From: Telluria mixta
GTDB taxonomy: Bacteria; Pseudomonadota; Gammaproteobacteria; Burkholderiales; Burkholderiaceae_D
DNA: 64,000 nt
Direction: 5' to 3'
Assembly: GCF_029223865.1 (NCBI RefSeq)
Contig: NZ_CP119520.1
Span: forward strand, 3,968,001-4,032,000
Under the pieces are notes generated by a model. The model searched no databases and was not told the DNA's origin. It saw nothing but the letters and a program-made list of their open reading frames with translations. Shown piece by piece: positions 9,537-18,345 of this stretch. Numbering within the stretch: the stretch's first letter is position 1; every line of letters begins with the position of its first letter. The translations under genes were made by a program, and so were the position numbers.

Positions 9537-11600
9537 TCAGAAACGGGTCGACAGGCTCATCTCGACGCTGCGCTGCGCGCCCATCCAGCAATTGTTGGCG
9601 TCGTGGCAGGCGCCGACGTAGCGCTTGTCGGCGAGATTGCTCACGGTGACGCCCAGCGTCGTGCGGTCCGTCAGCCGGTACGATGCGGCCGCGTCGATCA
9701 GCGCATAGCCCGGCACGGTCGCCGTGTTCAGGGCATCGGCCTGGCTGCGGCCGATGTAGCGCACGCCGCCGCTCAGGTCCAGGCGCGCGGCGGCGCTCCA
9801 GTTCAGCCACGCCGACGCCTGTTTGTCGGCGACCCAGACCGGCGTCTTGCCGATCAGCGACGGGTCCAGTTCGTTCTTCGTCACCTGCATGTCGAGGTGG
9901 GTGAGGGCGACGGTGAGGTCGAGGTCGCCCGTGACGATCTGGCGCCACGACACTTCCTGTCCCTTCGACTGGACCTCACCGTTCTGCGTGTAGCGGTTGA
10001 ACGTGGGCGTGTTGACGACGACGTTCTGCTTGCGGATATCGAACCACGCGCCCGTCAGCTGCGTGCGCCGGTCGGGCGACTGGTATTTGACGCCGGCTTC
10101 GACCTGCTTCGCCGTCGTCGGCTTGAACGCGTTACCTGTCAGCGAATCCACACCCGACGTCGGCTCGAACGACGTCGAATAATTCACGTACGGCGCGACG
10201 CCGTTGTCCAGCTTCCAGATCGCGGCCAGGCGGCCGCTCGTGCGGCGTTGCGCGATGCGCGTGGCCGCGCCACCGTTGTCGTCGGTGCTGCGGTAGCGGT
10301 CGCGGCGCAGGCCGGCGACGACCGTCACCGGGCCCCATTTCGCCTCGTCCTGCGCGTACCAGCCGAGCTGGGACTGGTCGATGTCGTGCCGTTCCGTGTA
10401 CGTGTCGAACGGCAGCCTGGATGGATCCAGCAGGTTCCAGTCCGGGTTGCCCAGGTCGATGGTGGGCGTGTCCGTGCTCAGCGTGTCGCCGTAGCGCACG
10501 TGCGAATCCATCTTCTGGTAATCGACACCGGCCAGCAGGCGGTGCGCGATGGGGCCGGTGGCCGTGCGGAACGCGAGCTGGTTGTCGGCTACCCAGCCGT
10601 CCTGGTGCTCGTCCGTGAAATAGGCGGAGCGGATGAGCGTGCGGCCGTCGGCCTGCAGGCCGTAGTTATACGTGTTGCGCTGGAAGCCGTCGGCCTTCGT
10701 CCAGCGCACGTTCTGCAGGAACATCACGCCGTTGCCGAACGCATGCTCGAACTTCCAGCCCGCCATCCTGACCGTGCGCGACATGCCGGCCCAGTTGACG
10801 TCGCCCGCGTACGCGTCGCTGTCCAGTTCGCCGTACGGCGCGGGACGCAAGGTGCCCGTGGCCGGCAGCGGCGTGGACGGCACCAGCGCCGGGTCCTTCT
10901 GGTAGTAGGCGTTCACGTTCAGCTTCGTATCGCGCGAGATGCGCCACGTCGCGGACGGCGCGAGCAGGTAGCGCTCTTCGCGCGTCGTGGCCTGCTGGCC
11001 GTCGCGCTGGCGGCCGAGGGCGAGCAGGCGATAATCGACGTCCCGCGACAGCGGCCCCGTGCTGTCGAGCGCCAGTTCCCGCAGGTTGTCGTTGCCGATA
11101 CGCACACGCACGACGTTGTCCTGCGTGGACTGCGGCTGCTTGGCCGTCTGGTTGACCATGCCGCCCGGCGGCGCCGAGCCGTACAGCACGGACGTCGGCC
11201 CTTTCAGCACCTCGACGCTGCCCGTCGCCCACGCGTCGACCTGCGGCACGAGGTTCCACAGGCCGTTGTACTGCAGGGGCAGGCCATCGTAGTAATTGCG
11301 GTAGCTTTCGAAGCCGCGGATCGTGTACTGGTCGAAGATGGTCACGTTCGGCCGGCTTTCAGGCGTCACGCCGGAGACGTAGCGCAACGCCTCGTTGACG
11401 GTGTCCACCTGGCGCTTCGCCAGCAGGTCGCTGTCGTAGACCTCGTAGCTCATCGGCGCCTCGAGCGGCTTCAGGTCGGACTTGGTGCCCGTCGTGCGGT
11501 AGCCGGTGGCGCTGACGTGGACCTGGGTGACTTCGTCCTGCGCATGGGCGAGGCTGGCGCAAACGGATGCGACGAGGAGGGCGATGAGATGACGGTTCAT
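9537..11600 (-). CDS. TonB-dependent siderophore receptor
   Basis: A 687-residue outer-membrane receptor for ferric siderophores. It has a signal peptide (MNRHLIALLVASVCASLAHA), an N-terminal plug domain (about 40-150, with VNEALRYVSGVT, IRGFESYRNYYDGLP, SVEVLKGPTSVLYG) and a C-terminal 22-strand barrel ending in the terminal Phe signature (VEMSLSTRF). The start at 11600 was chosen for the signal peptide and because the Fur box lies directly upstream; the open frame extends into purT. The overall layout resembles FhuE/FpvA-like hydroxamate receptors, but the ligand cannot be assigned. No N-terminal signalling (STN) domain is present, so it is not a sigma/anti-sigma-coupled transducer. Confidence 0.92.
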   Translation of the reverse strand: MNRHLIALLVASVCASLAHAQDEVTQVHVSATGYRTTGTKSDLKPLEAPMSYEVYDSDLLAKRQVDTVNEALRYVSGVTPESRPNVTIFDQYTIRGFESYRNYYDGLPLQYNGLWNLVPQVDAWATGSVEVLKGPTSVLYGSAPPGGMVNQTAKQPQSTQDNVVRVRIGNDNLRELALDSTGPLSRDVDYRLLALGRQRDGQQATTREERYLLAPSATWRISRDTKLNVNAYYQKDPALVPSTPLPATGTLRPAPYGELDSDAYAGDVNWAGMSRTVRMAGWKFEHAFGNGVMFLQNVRWTKADGFQRNTYNYGLQADGRTLIRSAYFTDEHQDGWVADNQLAFRTATGPIAHRLLAGVDYQKMDSHVRYGDTLSTDTPTIDLGNPDWNLLDPSRLPFDTYTERHDIDQSQLGWYAQDEAKWGPVTVVAGLRRDRYRSTDDNGGAATRIAQRRTSGRLAAIWKLDNGVAPYVNYSTSFEPTSGVDSLTGNAFKPTTAKQVEAGVKYQSPDRRTQLTGAWFDIRKQNVVVNTPTFNRYTQNGEVQSKGQEVSWRQIVTGDLDLTVALTHLDMQVTKNELDPSLIGKTPVWVADKQASAWLNWSAAARLDLSGGVRYIGRSQADALNTATVPGYALIDAAASYRLTDRTTLGVTVSNLADKRYVGACHDANNCWMGAQRSVEMSLSTRF

Positions 11601-11615
11601 GGTTGTAATGCAAAT

Positions 11616-11634
11616 GATAATGAGAACGATTATC
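11616..11634. promoter_or_regulatory. Fur box of the siderophore receptor operon
   Basis: GATAATGAGAACGATTATC matches the 19-base Fur consensus at 16 positions and its outer arms GATAAT/ATTATC are perfectly inverted. It lies 16 bases upstream of the receptor start, so iron-Fur would block transcription of the receptor and PepSY genes. Confidence 0.88.
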
Positions 11635-11670
11635 ATTTTATGTTCGGCATCTGTCAACCCGACCTGGGCA

Positions 11671-11694
11671 CAAAAAAGGGCGCCGCGGCGCCCT
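11671..11694 (-). terminator. Rho-independent terminator of purT
   Basis: Read on the minus strand, the self-complementary GGGCGCCGCGGCGCCC (11678-11693) is followed by six T (complement of the A run 11672-11677), beginning 5 bases after the purT stop codon. It separates purT from the downstream Fur-controlled operon. Confidence 0.85.
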
Positions 11695-11698
11695 GTGA

Positions 11699-12904
11699 TC
11701 ACCGTTTGCCGGACACGGGCCTGACCTTGCCCGCCGCCTCCAGCGCCCGCGCCCGCGCGGTGTCGACATCGTCCGCCGTCGCCAGCGCCACGCCCATGCG
11801 GCGGCGCTGGAACGATTCCGGCTTGCCGAACAGGCGGATGTCGCTGCCCGGCACGCGCAGCGCGTCGGCCACGCCTTCGAACGCGATACCCGCTTCTTCC
11901 AGCTGGCCGTAGATCACGGCGGACGCCCCCGGCGCGCGCAGCGCCGTGTTCACGGGCAGGCCGAGGATCGCCTTGGCGTGCAGTTCGAATTCGCTCTGCA
12001 CCTGCGTCGCCATCGTCACCATGCCGGTATCGTGCGGGCGCGGACTCACTTCCGAGAACCACACCATGTCGCCCTTGACGAACAGCTCGACGCCGAACAC
12101 GCCACGGCCGCCCAGGTTGGCCGTGACCTTGTCCGCGATCTCCTGCGCACGCTGCAAGGCGAGCGGCGCCATCGGCTGCGGCTGCCACGATTCCACGTAG
12201 TCGCCATGCACCTGCTTGTGGCCGATCGGTTCGCAGAAGCGCGTCTCGACATTACCGTCGACACCGACGGCGCGTACGGTCAGCAAGGTGATCTCGTAAT
12301 CGAAGTCGATGAAACCTTCAACGATGACGCGGCCCGCGTCCACGCGCCCGCCGGACGCGGCGTAGTGCCACGCGTTCTCGACGTCGGCGGCGCTGTCCAG
12401 CTTCGACTGGCCCTTGCCCGACGACGACATCACGGGTTTGACGACGTTCGGGAAACCGATCTCGGCGCAGGCGGCTTTCAGTTCGTCGAGGCTGGATGCG
12501 AAGCGGTACGGCGACGTGGCCAGGCCCAGTTCCTCGGCGGCGAGGCGGCGGATGCCTTCGCGGTTCATCGTCAGCTGTGCGGCGCGCGCGGTCGGAATGC
12601 AGGTGATGGCACCTAGCGCTTCCAGCTCCGCCAGCTTGGCGGTCGCGATCGCCTCGATCTCGGGCACGACGAGATCCGGCTTCTCCTGTTCGATCAGCGC
12701 GGCGAGGGCGGCGCCGTCCGTCATGTCGATGACGTGCGCGCGGTGCGCGACCTGGTGGCCGGGCGCGTCCGGGTAGCGGTCGACGGCGATCACTTCGACG
12801 CCGAGACGTTGCAGGGAAATGATCACTTCCTTGCCGAGCTCGCCGGAGCCGAGCAGCATGACTTTCGTTGCGGAAGGGGAGAGGGGCGTGCCGAGGATGG
12901 TCAT
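11699..12904 (-). CDS. purT: Formate-dependent phosphoribosylglycinamide formyltransferase (PurT)
   Basis: A 401-residue ATP-grasp enzyme of purine biosynthesis. It uses ATP and formate to convert GAR to formyl-GAR, a folate-independent alternative to PurN. Features: N-terminal GELGKE segment, ATP-grasp core with [12 protein letters not shown] (phosphate-binding loop), the family signature ([29 protein letters not shown] at about 280-308), and the small C-terminal domain ending [16 protein letters not shown]. The length matches E. coli PurT (392) closely. It is transcribed alone, with its own terminator. The promoter region (12905-13017) is shared divergently with tRNA-Asn copy 3. Confidence 0.96.
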   Translation of the reverse strand: MTILGTPLSPSATKVMLLGSGELGKEVIISLQRLGVEVIAVDRYPDAPGHQVAHRAHVIDMTDGAALAALIEQEKPDLVVPEIEAIATAKLAELEALGAITCIPTARAAQLTMNREGIRRLAAEELGLATSPYRFASSLDELKAACAEIGFPNVVKPVMSSSGKGQSKLDSAADVENAWHYAASGGRVDAGRVIVEGFIDFDYEITLLTVRAVGVDGNVETRFCEPIGHKQVHGDYVESWQPQPMAPLALQRAQEIADKVTANLGGRGVFGVELFVKGDMVWFSEVSPRPHDTGMVTMATQVQSEFELHAKAILGLPVNTALRAPGASAVIYGQLEEAGIAFEGVADALRVPGSDIRLFGKPESFQRRRMGVALATADDVDTARARALEAAGKVRPVSGKR

Positions 12905-12978
12905 TGGTCAGTAGGGGCAGGTCGGGAAGACGGCGACTATAGCAAACAGTGCTTGCGGACGCACGCCGCGGGCGCGAT

Positions 12979-13006
12979 TTGGCAATTCCCGGATTCCTGC
13001 TATAAT
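12979..13006 (+). promoter_or_regulatory. Promoter of tRNA-Asn copy 3
   Basis: A -35 box TTGGCA (12979-12984) and a perfect -10 box TATAAT (13001-13006) are separated by 16 bases; the -10 ends 11 bases before the tRNA. Confidence 0.8.
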
Positions 13007-13017
13007 ATTGCCTCAAT

Positions 13018-13093
13018 TCCCTGATAGCTCAGTCGGTAGAGCGACGGACTGTTAATCCGCAGGTCCCTGGTTCGAGTCCAGGTCGGGGAGCCA
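13018..13093 (+). tRNA. tRNA-Asn(GTT), copy 3 of 4
   Basis: Identical to the other three copies over all 76 bases. It has its own promoter and a strong terminator starting 10 bases downstream, so it is a self-contained unit. Confidence 0.97.
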
Positions 13094-13103
13094 GAATTCA
13101 AAA

Positions 13104-13130
13104 GGCCGCGTTATCCAACGCGGCCTTTTT
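13104..13130 (+). terminator. Terminator of tRNA-Asn copy 3
   Basis: GGCCGCGTT (13104-13112), loop ATCC, AACGCGGCC (13117-13125), then TTTTT (13126-13130). A textbook intrinsic terminator; its sequence is nearly the same as that behind copy 4. Confidence 0.9.
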
Positions 13131-13145
13131 CGTTTCCGCCCTGCC

Positions 13146-14240
13146 ATGACTATCCTTTCCCCGCGCGACGCCGCCCGCATCGACCACTACGCCGCCATCG
13201 CCGACACGGACGGCTGGCTGCACCCCGTCCAGCAGGCCCTGATCCATCACCGGGGCTGGCTGCGCATGCTGGCGCCGCGCGCCGTCGGCGGGGAAGAGCG
13301 GCCGCTGCCGGACGTCGTGCGGCTGGAAGAAGCCATCGCCCGCGTGGACGGCAGCGTCGGCTGGACCGTCACCCTGTGCGCCGGCGCGGGCTGGTTCGCG
13401 GGCTTCCTGCCGCCGCACCTGGCCCGCGCCATTCTCTCCACGCCGCGCGCCTGCCTCGCGGGCAGCGGCGCCCCGACCGGCCACGCGGACCGCGACGGCG
13501 ACGGCTGGCGCATCGAGGGCGAATGGGACTACGCCAGCGGCGCGCCGATGGCCACGCATTTCACGTTCAACGCGTACCTGCGCGCGGATGGCCATCCATT
13601 GCTCGATGCGGCCGGACAACCGCGCATCCAGGCGTTCGTGGTGCCGAGGGAGATCGTCGAGATCGTGCCCCGCTGGCGCAGCATCGGCCTGCGCGCGACG
13701 GCATCGCACGCGTACCGGATCCGCGGCGCGTGGATCCATGCCGACCACGGTTTCGTCATCGATCCGGACGCCGCGCGCGAGCAGGGGCCGCTGTACCGCT
13801 TTCCATTTCTCCCGTTCGCCTTCGTCACGCTGGCCGCGAACGTGGCCGGGATGGCGTATCACTTCGTCGACCTGGCCCGTGCCTGCATCGCGCGCCGGCG
13901 CAACCGGTTCGGCGGGCAAAACGAGTTGCTGATCGAGGTGCCGGCCGTGCGCGCGGTGCTGGATGGTGCTTCTTCCCGACTCGATGACGTGCGCGGCCGG
14001 TTCTATGCCCTGCTCGACGCGACGTGGGCCGACGTCGTTGCCGGCGCCCCCGTCGCGGACGGGCAGGCCGCGCAGATGCAGGCGCTGGCGCAGGAGTGGG
14101 TGGCGGCGTCGCGCCACGCCGTCGACACCTTGTATCCGTACTGCGGCCTCGTGGCGGCCAGCGCCGACAGCGCCGTCAACCGCGTCTGGCGCGACTTCCA
14201 CACGGCGTCGCAACATGCGCTCTTGCTGCCGCAGAACTGA
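13146..14240 (+). CDS. Acyl-CoA dehydrogenase-fold flavoprotein, probable flavin-dependent monooxygenase
   Basis: A 364-residue protein of the acyl-CoA dehydrogenase fold. It resembles the branch of two-component flavin monooxygenases (HpaB/HsaA/DszC-like) more than true dehydrogenases: the glycine-rich segment GSVGWTVTLCAGAGWF at about 70-85, the segment ACLAGSGAPTG, RIEGEWDYASGAPMATHF at about 120-137, and a C-terminal alpha domain with AVNRVWRDFHTASQHALLLPQ. This last pattern (RxxRD-HTASQHALL) is typical of the C-terminal domain of that branch. No flavin reductase lies next door. The gene is enclosed between tRNA-Asn copies 3 and 4, which makes a duplication or insertion origin conceivable. 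Substrate unknown. Confidence 0.7.
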   Translation: MTILSPRDAARIDHYAAIADTDGWLHPVQQALIHHRGWLRMLAPRAVGGEERPLPDVVRLEEAIARVDGSVGWTVTLCAGAGWFAGFLPPHLARAILSTPRACLAGSGAPTGHADRDGDGWRIEGEWDYASGAPMATHFTFNAYLRADGHPLLDAAGQPRIQAFVVPREIVEIVPRWRSIGLRATASHAYRIRGAWIHADHGFVIDPDAAREQGPLYRFPFLPFAFVTLAANVAGMAYHFVDLARACIARRRNRFGGQNELLIEVPAVRAVLDGASSRLDDVRGRFYALLDATWADVVAGAPVADGQAAQMQALAQEWVAASRHAVDTLYPYCGLVAASADSAVNRVWRDFHTASQHALLLPQN

Positions 14241-14251
14241 GCCGCTATAAT
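14223..14251 (+). promoter_or_regulatory. Promoter of tRNA-Asn copy 4
   Basis: TTGCTG (14223-14228) and perfect TATAAT (14246-14251) are spaced by 17 bases; the -10 ends 11 bases before the tRNA. The -35 box lies inside the last codons of the preceding gene. Confidence 0.75.
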
Positions 14252-14262
14252 GCGGCCTCCTT

Positions 14263-14338
14263 TCCCTGATAGCTCAGTCGGTAGAGCGACGGACTGTTAA
14301 TCCGCAGGTCCCTGGTTCGAGTCCAGGTCGGGGAGCCA
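14263..14338 (+). tRNA. tRNA-Asn(GTT), copy 4 of 4
   Basis: Identical to copies 1-3 over 76 bases with encoded CCA. It has its own promoter and terminator. Confidence 0.97.
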
Positions 14339-14349
14339 GAATTTCGAAA

Positions 14350-14375
14350 GGCCGCGTCTGTGACGCGGCCTTTTT
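14350..14375 (+). terminator. Terminator of tRNA-Asn copy 4
   Basis: GGCCGCGTC (14350-14358), loop TGT, GACGCGGCC (14362-14370), then TTTTT. Stem and flank (CCAGAATT..GAAAGGCCGCG) closely match those behind copy 3, so the tRNA was duplicated together with its terminator. Confidence 0.9.
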
Positions 14376-14456
14376 GTTTTGCGCTGGCAAGCGAACAATG
14401 CAGTTCGGGTAGGCGGGCTAAGATCGGGTGTCGATTTTCCACCCCTCGGAGCACGC

Positions 14457-15575
14457 ATGTTCATTCTTCCACTACCTTTCTTGTTGAGCACCATCGCCAG
14501 CATCGCATCGCTGGCCCTGCTGGCCGGCGGCATCTGGATGGTCTGGGGCTGGTTCACCGGCGCCCTCATCGCCGTGGCCTGGCTCTGGTCCGGTATCGCC
14601 TCGATCGCATGGTCCCTGTTCGGCCGCATGATCGTCCTCGCTTTTTATCCTCGTGGCACGGACTCCCCGCCCACGACGCATGCCGATGCCGGCCAGATGC
14701 TGGACGCCCCGGACGGCAGCCGCCTCCACATCGAATTCGACGGCCCGGCCGACGGTCCGGTCCTCGTGCTGACCCACGGCTGGGCGCTGGACAGCGACGC
14801 GTGGTACTCGGTGCGCCGCGAACTCGCGCAGACCTATCGCCTGGTGCTGTGGGACCTGCCGGGACTGGGCCGGTCGAGCCAGCCGGCCGACCGCCGCTAC
14901 TCGATCGAGCGCCTCGCCGAAGACCTGCGCACGGTCATCGCCCAGACCGGCAACGCGCCCGTGACCCTCGTCGGCCACAGCATCGGCGGGATGATGATGC
15001 TGACGCTGGCGCGCCTGCACCCCGACCTGTTGCGGACCAAGATCAACGGCATGGTGTTGATGGACACGACGCACACGTGGCCGCTGAAGACGGTCATCGG
15101 CGGCGGCCTGATGCGCCTGCTGCGCTGGCCCGTCATCGAACCGCTGCTGCTGCTCACGATCGTGCTGTCGCCACTGATCCGGCTGAGCAATTTTATGAGC
15201 TACATGAACGGTACGAGCCACATCGTGAACCGGCTGACGTCGCTGAGCGGCAGCGTGACGCGCGAACAGCTCGACTTCGCGTCGCGCTACAACGTCAAGG
15301 ACACGCCATCGGTCATCGCCAAGGGCCTGCGCGCCGTCCTGCGCTGGGATGAGACGGCGACGCCGGGCGCGATCCGCATCCCCGTGCGTGCGATCACGGG
15401 CGACGTCGACAAGCTGACGAAGCCGGAAGCCGGCATCGAGATCAGCCGCCTCGCCCCGAACGCCGATTTCGTCAGGCTGGCGCCGGCCGGGCACAATGGC
15501 CTCATCGAGCAGGGACCGAGGTATGCGGAAGCCATCCGGCAATTCATGCGGCGCACCACGCTGGCGGCCTCCTGA
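14457..15575 (+). CDS. Membrane-anchored alpha/beta hydrolase
   Basis: A 372-residue protein. The start at 14457 has GGAG 7 bases upstream. The N-terminus holds two hydrophobic segments (about 5-32 and 35-62), so the enzyme is probably anchored in the inner membrane. The catalytic domain shows THGWALDSDAWY (oxyanion region), the nucleophile elbow GHSIGG with Ser175, and the C-terminal His in PAGHNGLIE. The chemistry could be esterase, epoxide hydrolase or similar; no substrate can be named. It stands alone between tRNA-Asn copy 4 and the YeeE/YedE transporter. Confidence 0.82.
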   Translation: MFILPLPFLLSTIASIASLALLAGGIWMVWGWFTGALIAVAWLWSGIASIAWSLFGRMIVLAFYPRGTDSPPTTHADAGQMLDAPDGSRLHIEFDGPADGPVLVLTHGWALDSDAWYSVRRELAQTYRLVLWDLPGLGRSSQPADRRYSIERLAEDLRTVIAQTGNAPVTLVGHSIGGMMMLTLARLHPDLLRTKINGMVLMDTTHTWPLKTVIGGGLMRLLRWPVIEPLLLLTIVLSPLIRLSNFMSYMNGTSHIVNRLTSLSGSVTREQLDFASRYNVKDTPSVIAKGLRAVLRWDETATPGAIRIPVRAITGDVDKLTKPEAGIEISRLAPNADFVRLAPAGHNGLIEQGPRYAEAIRQFMRRTTLAAS

Positions 15576-15651
15576 GTAACGAACTCGACACCTGCGTGGA
15601 ACGAGGAAACGCGCGACAATAACGAATTACGTTTCTTCAGGCACCTATCCC

Positions 15652-16869
15652 ATGTCCACACTCGCTACGTCTTCACTGCCGCGCGGCGCCGACATCAACC
15701 CGAAACCGCTCGGCATCGCGCTGTTGCTCATCGTCCTCGGCGCCTGGTATCTGGCGCAGACCGTTGGGGCAAAGCACGCCGCGCTGTTCGTCGTCGGCGC
15801 GCTGCTCGGCCTCGCGCTGTACCACGCCGCGTTCGGCTTCATGTCCGCGTGGCGCGTCTTCATCGCGGACGGCCGCGGCGCCGGCCTGCGCGCGCAGATG
15901 ATCATGCTCGCGGTCGGCGTGGCGCTGTTCTTTCCAGCACTGTCTGCAGGAACGTTGTTTGGTAATCCCGTCACGGGCCTCGTATCGCCCGCGGGCACGT
16001 CCGTCATCATCGGCGCGTTCATGTTCGGCATCGGCATGCAGCTGGGCGGCGGTTGCGCGTCCGGCACGTTGTACACGGTCGGCGGCGGCAGCACGCGCAT
16101 GATCGTGACCCTGCTCGCGTTCATCACGGGTTCCGTCATCGCGACCGCGCACATGCCGTTCTGGACGTCGCTGCCGCAACTGAAACCGGTCTCGCTCGTC
16201 AAGACGCTGGGCCTGGCCCCGGCGCTGCTGCTCAACTGGAGCGTGTTCGCGCTGATCGCGTTCGTCACCGTCGTCGTCGAGAAGCGCCGCCACGGCCGCC
16301 TCGTCGACCCGACCGTGCGGCCCGCGCACAGGTCGCCATGGCTGCACGGGCCGTGGCCGCTGGTGGCCGGTGCCATCGCGCTCGTCGTGCTGAACTTCGC
16401 GACGCTCGCGCTGTCCGGCAGGCCGTGGGGCGTGACGTCCGCGTTCGCCCTGTGGGGCGCCAAGGCCGCGCAGGCGATCGGCATCGATACGGCGAGCTGG
16501 ACCTACTGGTCGACGAAGGCGAACGCCGCCGCGCTGGCCGCGCCCGTGTCGCACGACGTGACGTCGGTGATGGACATCGGCATCGTGCTGGGCGCGATGC
16601 TGGCGGCGGCGCTGGCTGGCCGGTATGCGCCCGTGTGGCGCGTGCCGCTGCGCTCGCTCCTCGCGGCCGTCGCCGGCGGGCTGATGCTCGGCTATGGCGC
16701 GCGTCTGGCGTACGGCTGCAACATCGGCGCCTACTTCAGCGGCATCGTGTCGGGCAGCCTGCACGGCTGGCTGTGGCTCGTGGCCGCGTTCGCCGGCAAC
16801 GTCTTCGGCACGCGGCTGCGGCCGCTGTTCGGGCTCGAAGTGGAACGAGTGAAACCGAGCGGCTGCTGA
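15652..16869 (+). CDS. YeeE/YedE family transporter (thiosulfate/sulfur import type)
   Basis: A 405-residue integral membrane protein with about nine or ten hydrophobic segments. The two family repeats are visible: GMQLGGGCASGTLYTVGGGS with conserved Cys135 and GARLAYGCNIGAYFSGIVSGSLHGW near residue 352. In the structurally characterised member TsuA, these conserved cysteines line the path for thiosulfate. Import of thiosulfate or a related sulfur species is therefore a family-based expectation, not shown here. No TusA-like partner or rhodanese is adjacent, so it appears as a stand-alone gene. Confidence 0.85.
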   Translation: MSTLATSSLPRGADINPKPLGIALLLIVLGAWYLAQTVGAKHAALFVVGALLGLALYHAAFGFMSAWRVFIADGRGAGLRAQMIMLAVGVALFFPALSAGTLFGNPVTGLVSPAGTSVIIGAFMFGIGMQLGGGCASGTLYTVGGGSTRMIVTLLAFITGSVIATAHMPFWTSLPQLKPVSLVKTLGLAPALLLNWSVFALIAFVTVVVEKRRHGRLVDPTVRPAHRSPWLHGPWPLVAGAIALVVLNFATLALSGRPWGVTSAFALWGAKAAQAIGIDTASWTYWSTKANAAALAAPVSHDVTSVMDIGIVLGAMLAAALAGRYAPVWRVPLRSLLAAVAGGLMLGYGARLAYGCNIGAYFSGIVSGSLHGWLWLVAAFAGNVFGTRLRPLFGLEVERVKPSGC

Positions 16870-16933
16870 GGCCGGGTCGCTGCAAGCTTCGGCCAACCGG
16901 CCTACAATCGATCCTTTGCCGTCAGGATCGAGC

Positions 16934-18319
16934 ATGCAAGCAACAGTCAATACAACATCTCTCGAACAGGACGGTTTGCCGCCGGGGCCGCGTGCCTGGG
17001 CCATCCTCGCCCTCGCGCTGGGCGTTGGCATGTCGTCCCTCGATACCGCCATCGCCAACACCGCGCTGCCCGCGATGGCGCAGCAATTGCACGCCACGCC
17101 GGCCGACTCGGTGTGGATCGTGAATGCCTACCAGCTCGCCATGGTCGCCACGTTGCTGCCGATCGCGGCGCTGGGCGAGACCATCGGCTACCGCCGCGTC
17201 TACGTGGCCGGCATGGCCCTGTTCACGGTGGCCTCGCTCGCATGCGCGCTCGCGTGGTCGCTGCCCGTGCTGATCGTCGCGCGCCTGTTCCAGGGACTCG
17301 GCGCCAGCGCCATCATGGGCGTCAACACGGCGCTGCTGCGCGCCACGTATCCGGCGCAGCTGCAGGGACGCGGCTTCGGCACCAACGCCCTCGTGGTCGC
17401 GGTCGGCTTCGGGCTCGGGCCGAGCCTTGCCTCCATCATCCTTAAATTCTCGTCGTGGGAGTGGCTGTTCGGCATCAACGTGATACCCGGCATCGTCGCG
17501 TTCTTCATGGCGCGCAAGGTGCTCCCGGAGACGCGCCGCGCCAGCCACCGCGTCGACGGGCTCGCCGGCTTTTATAACGTCGTCGCGTTTTCGATGGCCG
17601 TGCTGGTGCTGGGCGATGCCGCGCACCGCGCGGACATGCGGACGCTGTTGCCGGAAGCCGTGATCGCACTGGTGTTCTTCGCACTGCTGCTGCGCCGCGA
17701 ACGAGGCCATCCTGCGCCGTTGTTGCCCGTGGACCTGTTCCGTCGTCCCCTGTTCGCGTTGTCGACCATCACCGCCATCTGCACCTTCGCGGCGCAGGCG
17801 CTCGCGTTCGTCGCGCTGCCGTTCTTTTTCGAAACGACGCTCGGCCGTTCGCCCGTCGAGACGGGCTTCCTGATGACGCCCTGGCCCGTGCTGGTCGGCG
17901 TGATGGCGCCCGTGGCCGGACGATTGAGCGACCGCTATTCTCCGGGCCTGCTGGGCGGTATCGGCCTGTTGATCCTCGCGGCCGGCCTCGTCACGATGAT
18001 GAGCCTGCCGGCGTCGCCGTCCGCCCTCGACATCGGCTGGCGCATGGCCGTGTGCGGCATCGGCTTCGGCTTTTTCCAGGCGCCGAACGTCAAGGCGATC
18101 ATGGGCAGCGCGCCGGCCTCGCGTGCCGGCAGCGCGAGCGGCATGGTCGCCACCGCGCGCCTGACGGGGCAGGCGACGGGCGCCGCCCTGGTGGCGTTCT
18201 GCCTTACCATTTCCCACGTGCGCGGGCCGTGGTTCGCGCTCGGCATCGCCGCCGCGTTCTCGTTCGCGGCCAGCGTGGCCAGTTTTTCGCGCCTCGTCGT
18301 TGCGGCGCCGGCGGTATGA
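16934..18319 (+). CDS. MFS transporter, DHA2/EmrB-like
   Basis: A 461-residue permease. It starts at the ATG at 16934 with AGGA upstream; a TTG 18 bases earlier is possible but has no ribosome site. The N-terminal segment GVGMSSLDTAIANTALPAMAQQL and motif C-like GFGLGPSLASIIL mark the drug:H+ antiporter 2 group, and about 14 hydrophobic segments are visible. The next gene starts within 27 bases, so it is likely co-transcribed with the tartrate/malate dehydrogenase. That pairing leaves open whether it exports drugs or moves an organic acid. Confidence 0.82.
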   Translation: MQATVNTTSLEQDGLPPGPRAWAILALALGVGMSSLDTAIANTALPAMAQQLHATPADSVWIVNAYQLAMVATLLPIAALGETIGYRRVYVAGMALFTVASLACALAWSLPVLIVARLFQGLGASAIMGVNTALLRATYPAQLQGRGFGTNALVVAVGFGLGPSLASIILKFSSWEWLFGINVIPGIVAFFMARKVLPETRRASHRVDGLAGFYNVVAFSMAVLVLGDAAHRADMRTLLPEAVIALVFFALLLRRERGHPAPLLPVDLFRRPLFALSTITAICTFAAQALAFVALPFFFETTLGRSPVETGFLMTPWPVLVGVMAPVAGRLSDRYSPGLLGGIGLLILAAGLVTMMSLPASPSALDIGWRMAVCGIGFGFFQAPNVKAIMGSAPASRAGSASGMVATARLTGQATGAALVAFCLTISHVRGPWFALGIAAAFSFAASVASFSRLVVAAPAV

Positions 18320-18345
18320 GCTTCACCATTCAAGAAAGAAATCAG

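Noticed and set aside
8559..11912. A 1117-codon open frame on the plus strand through the TonB receptor, PepSY and purT genes
   Set aside because: It is antisense to three well-recognised genes. Its translation is dominated by Arg, Ala, Val and His with no domain, which is what GC-rich genes give in the complementary frame.
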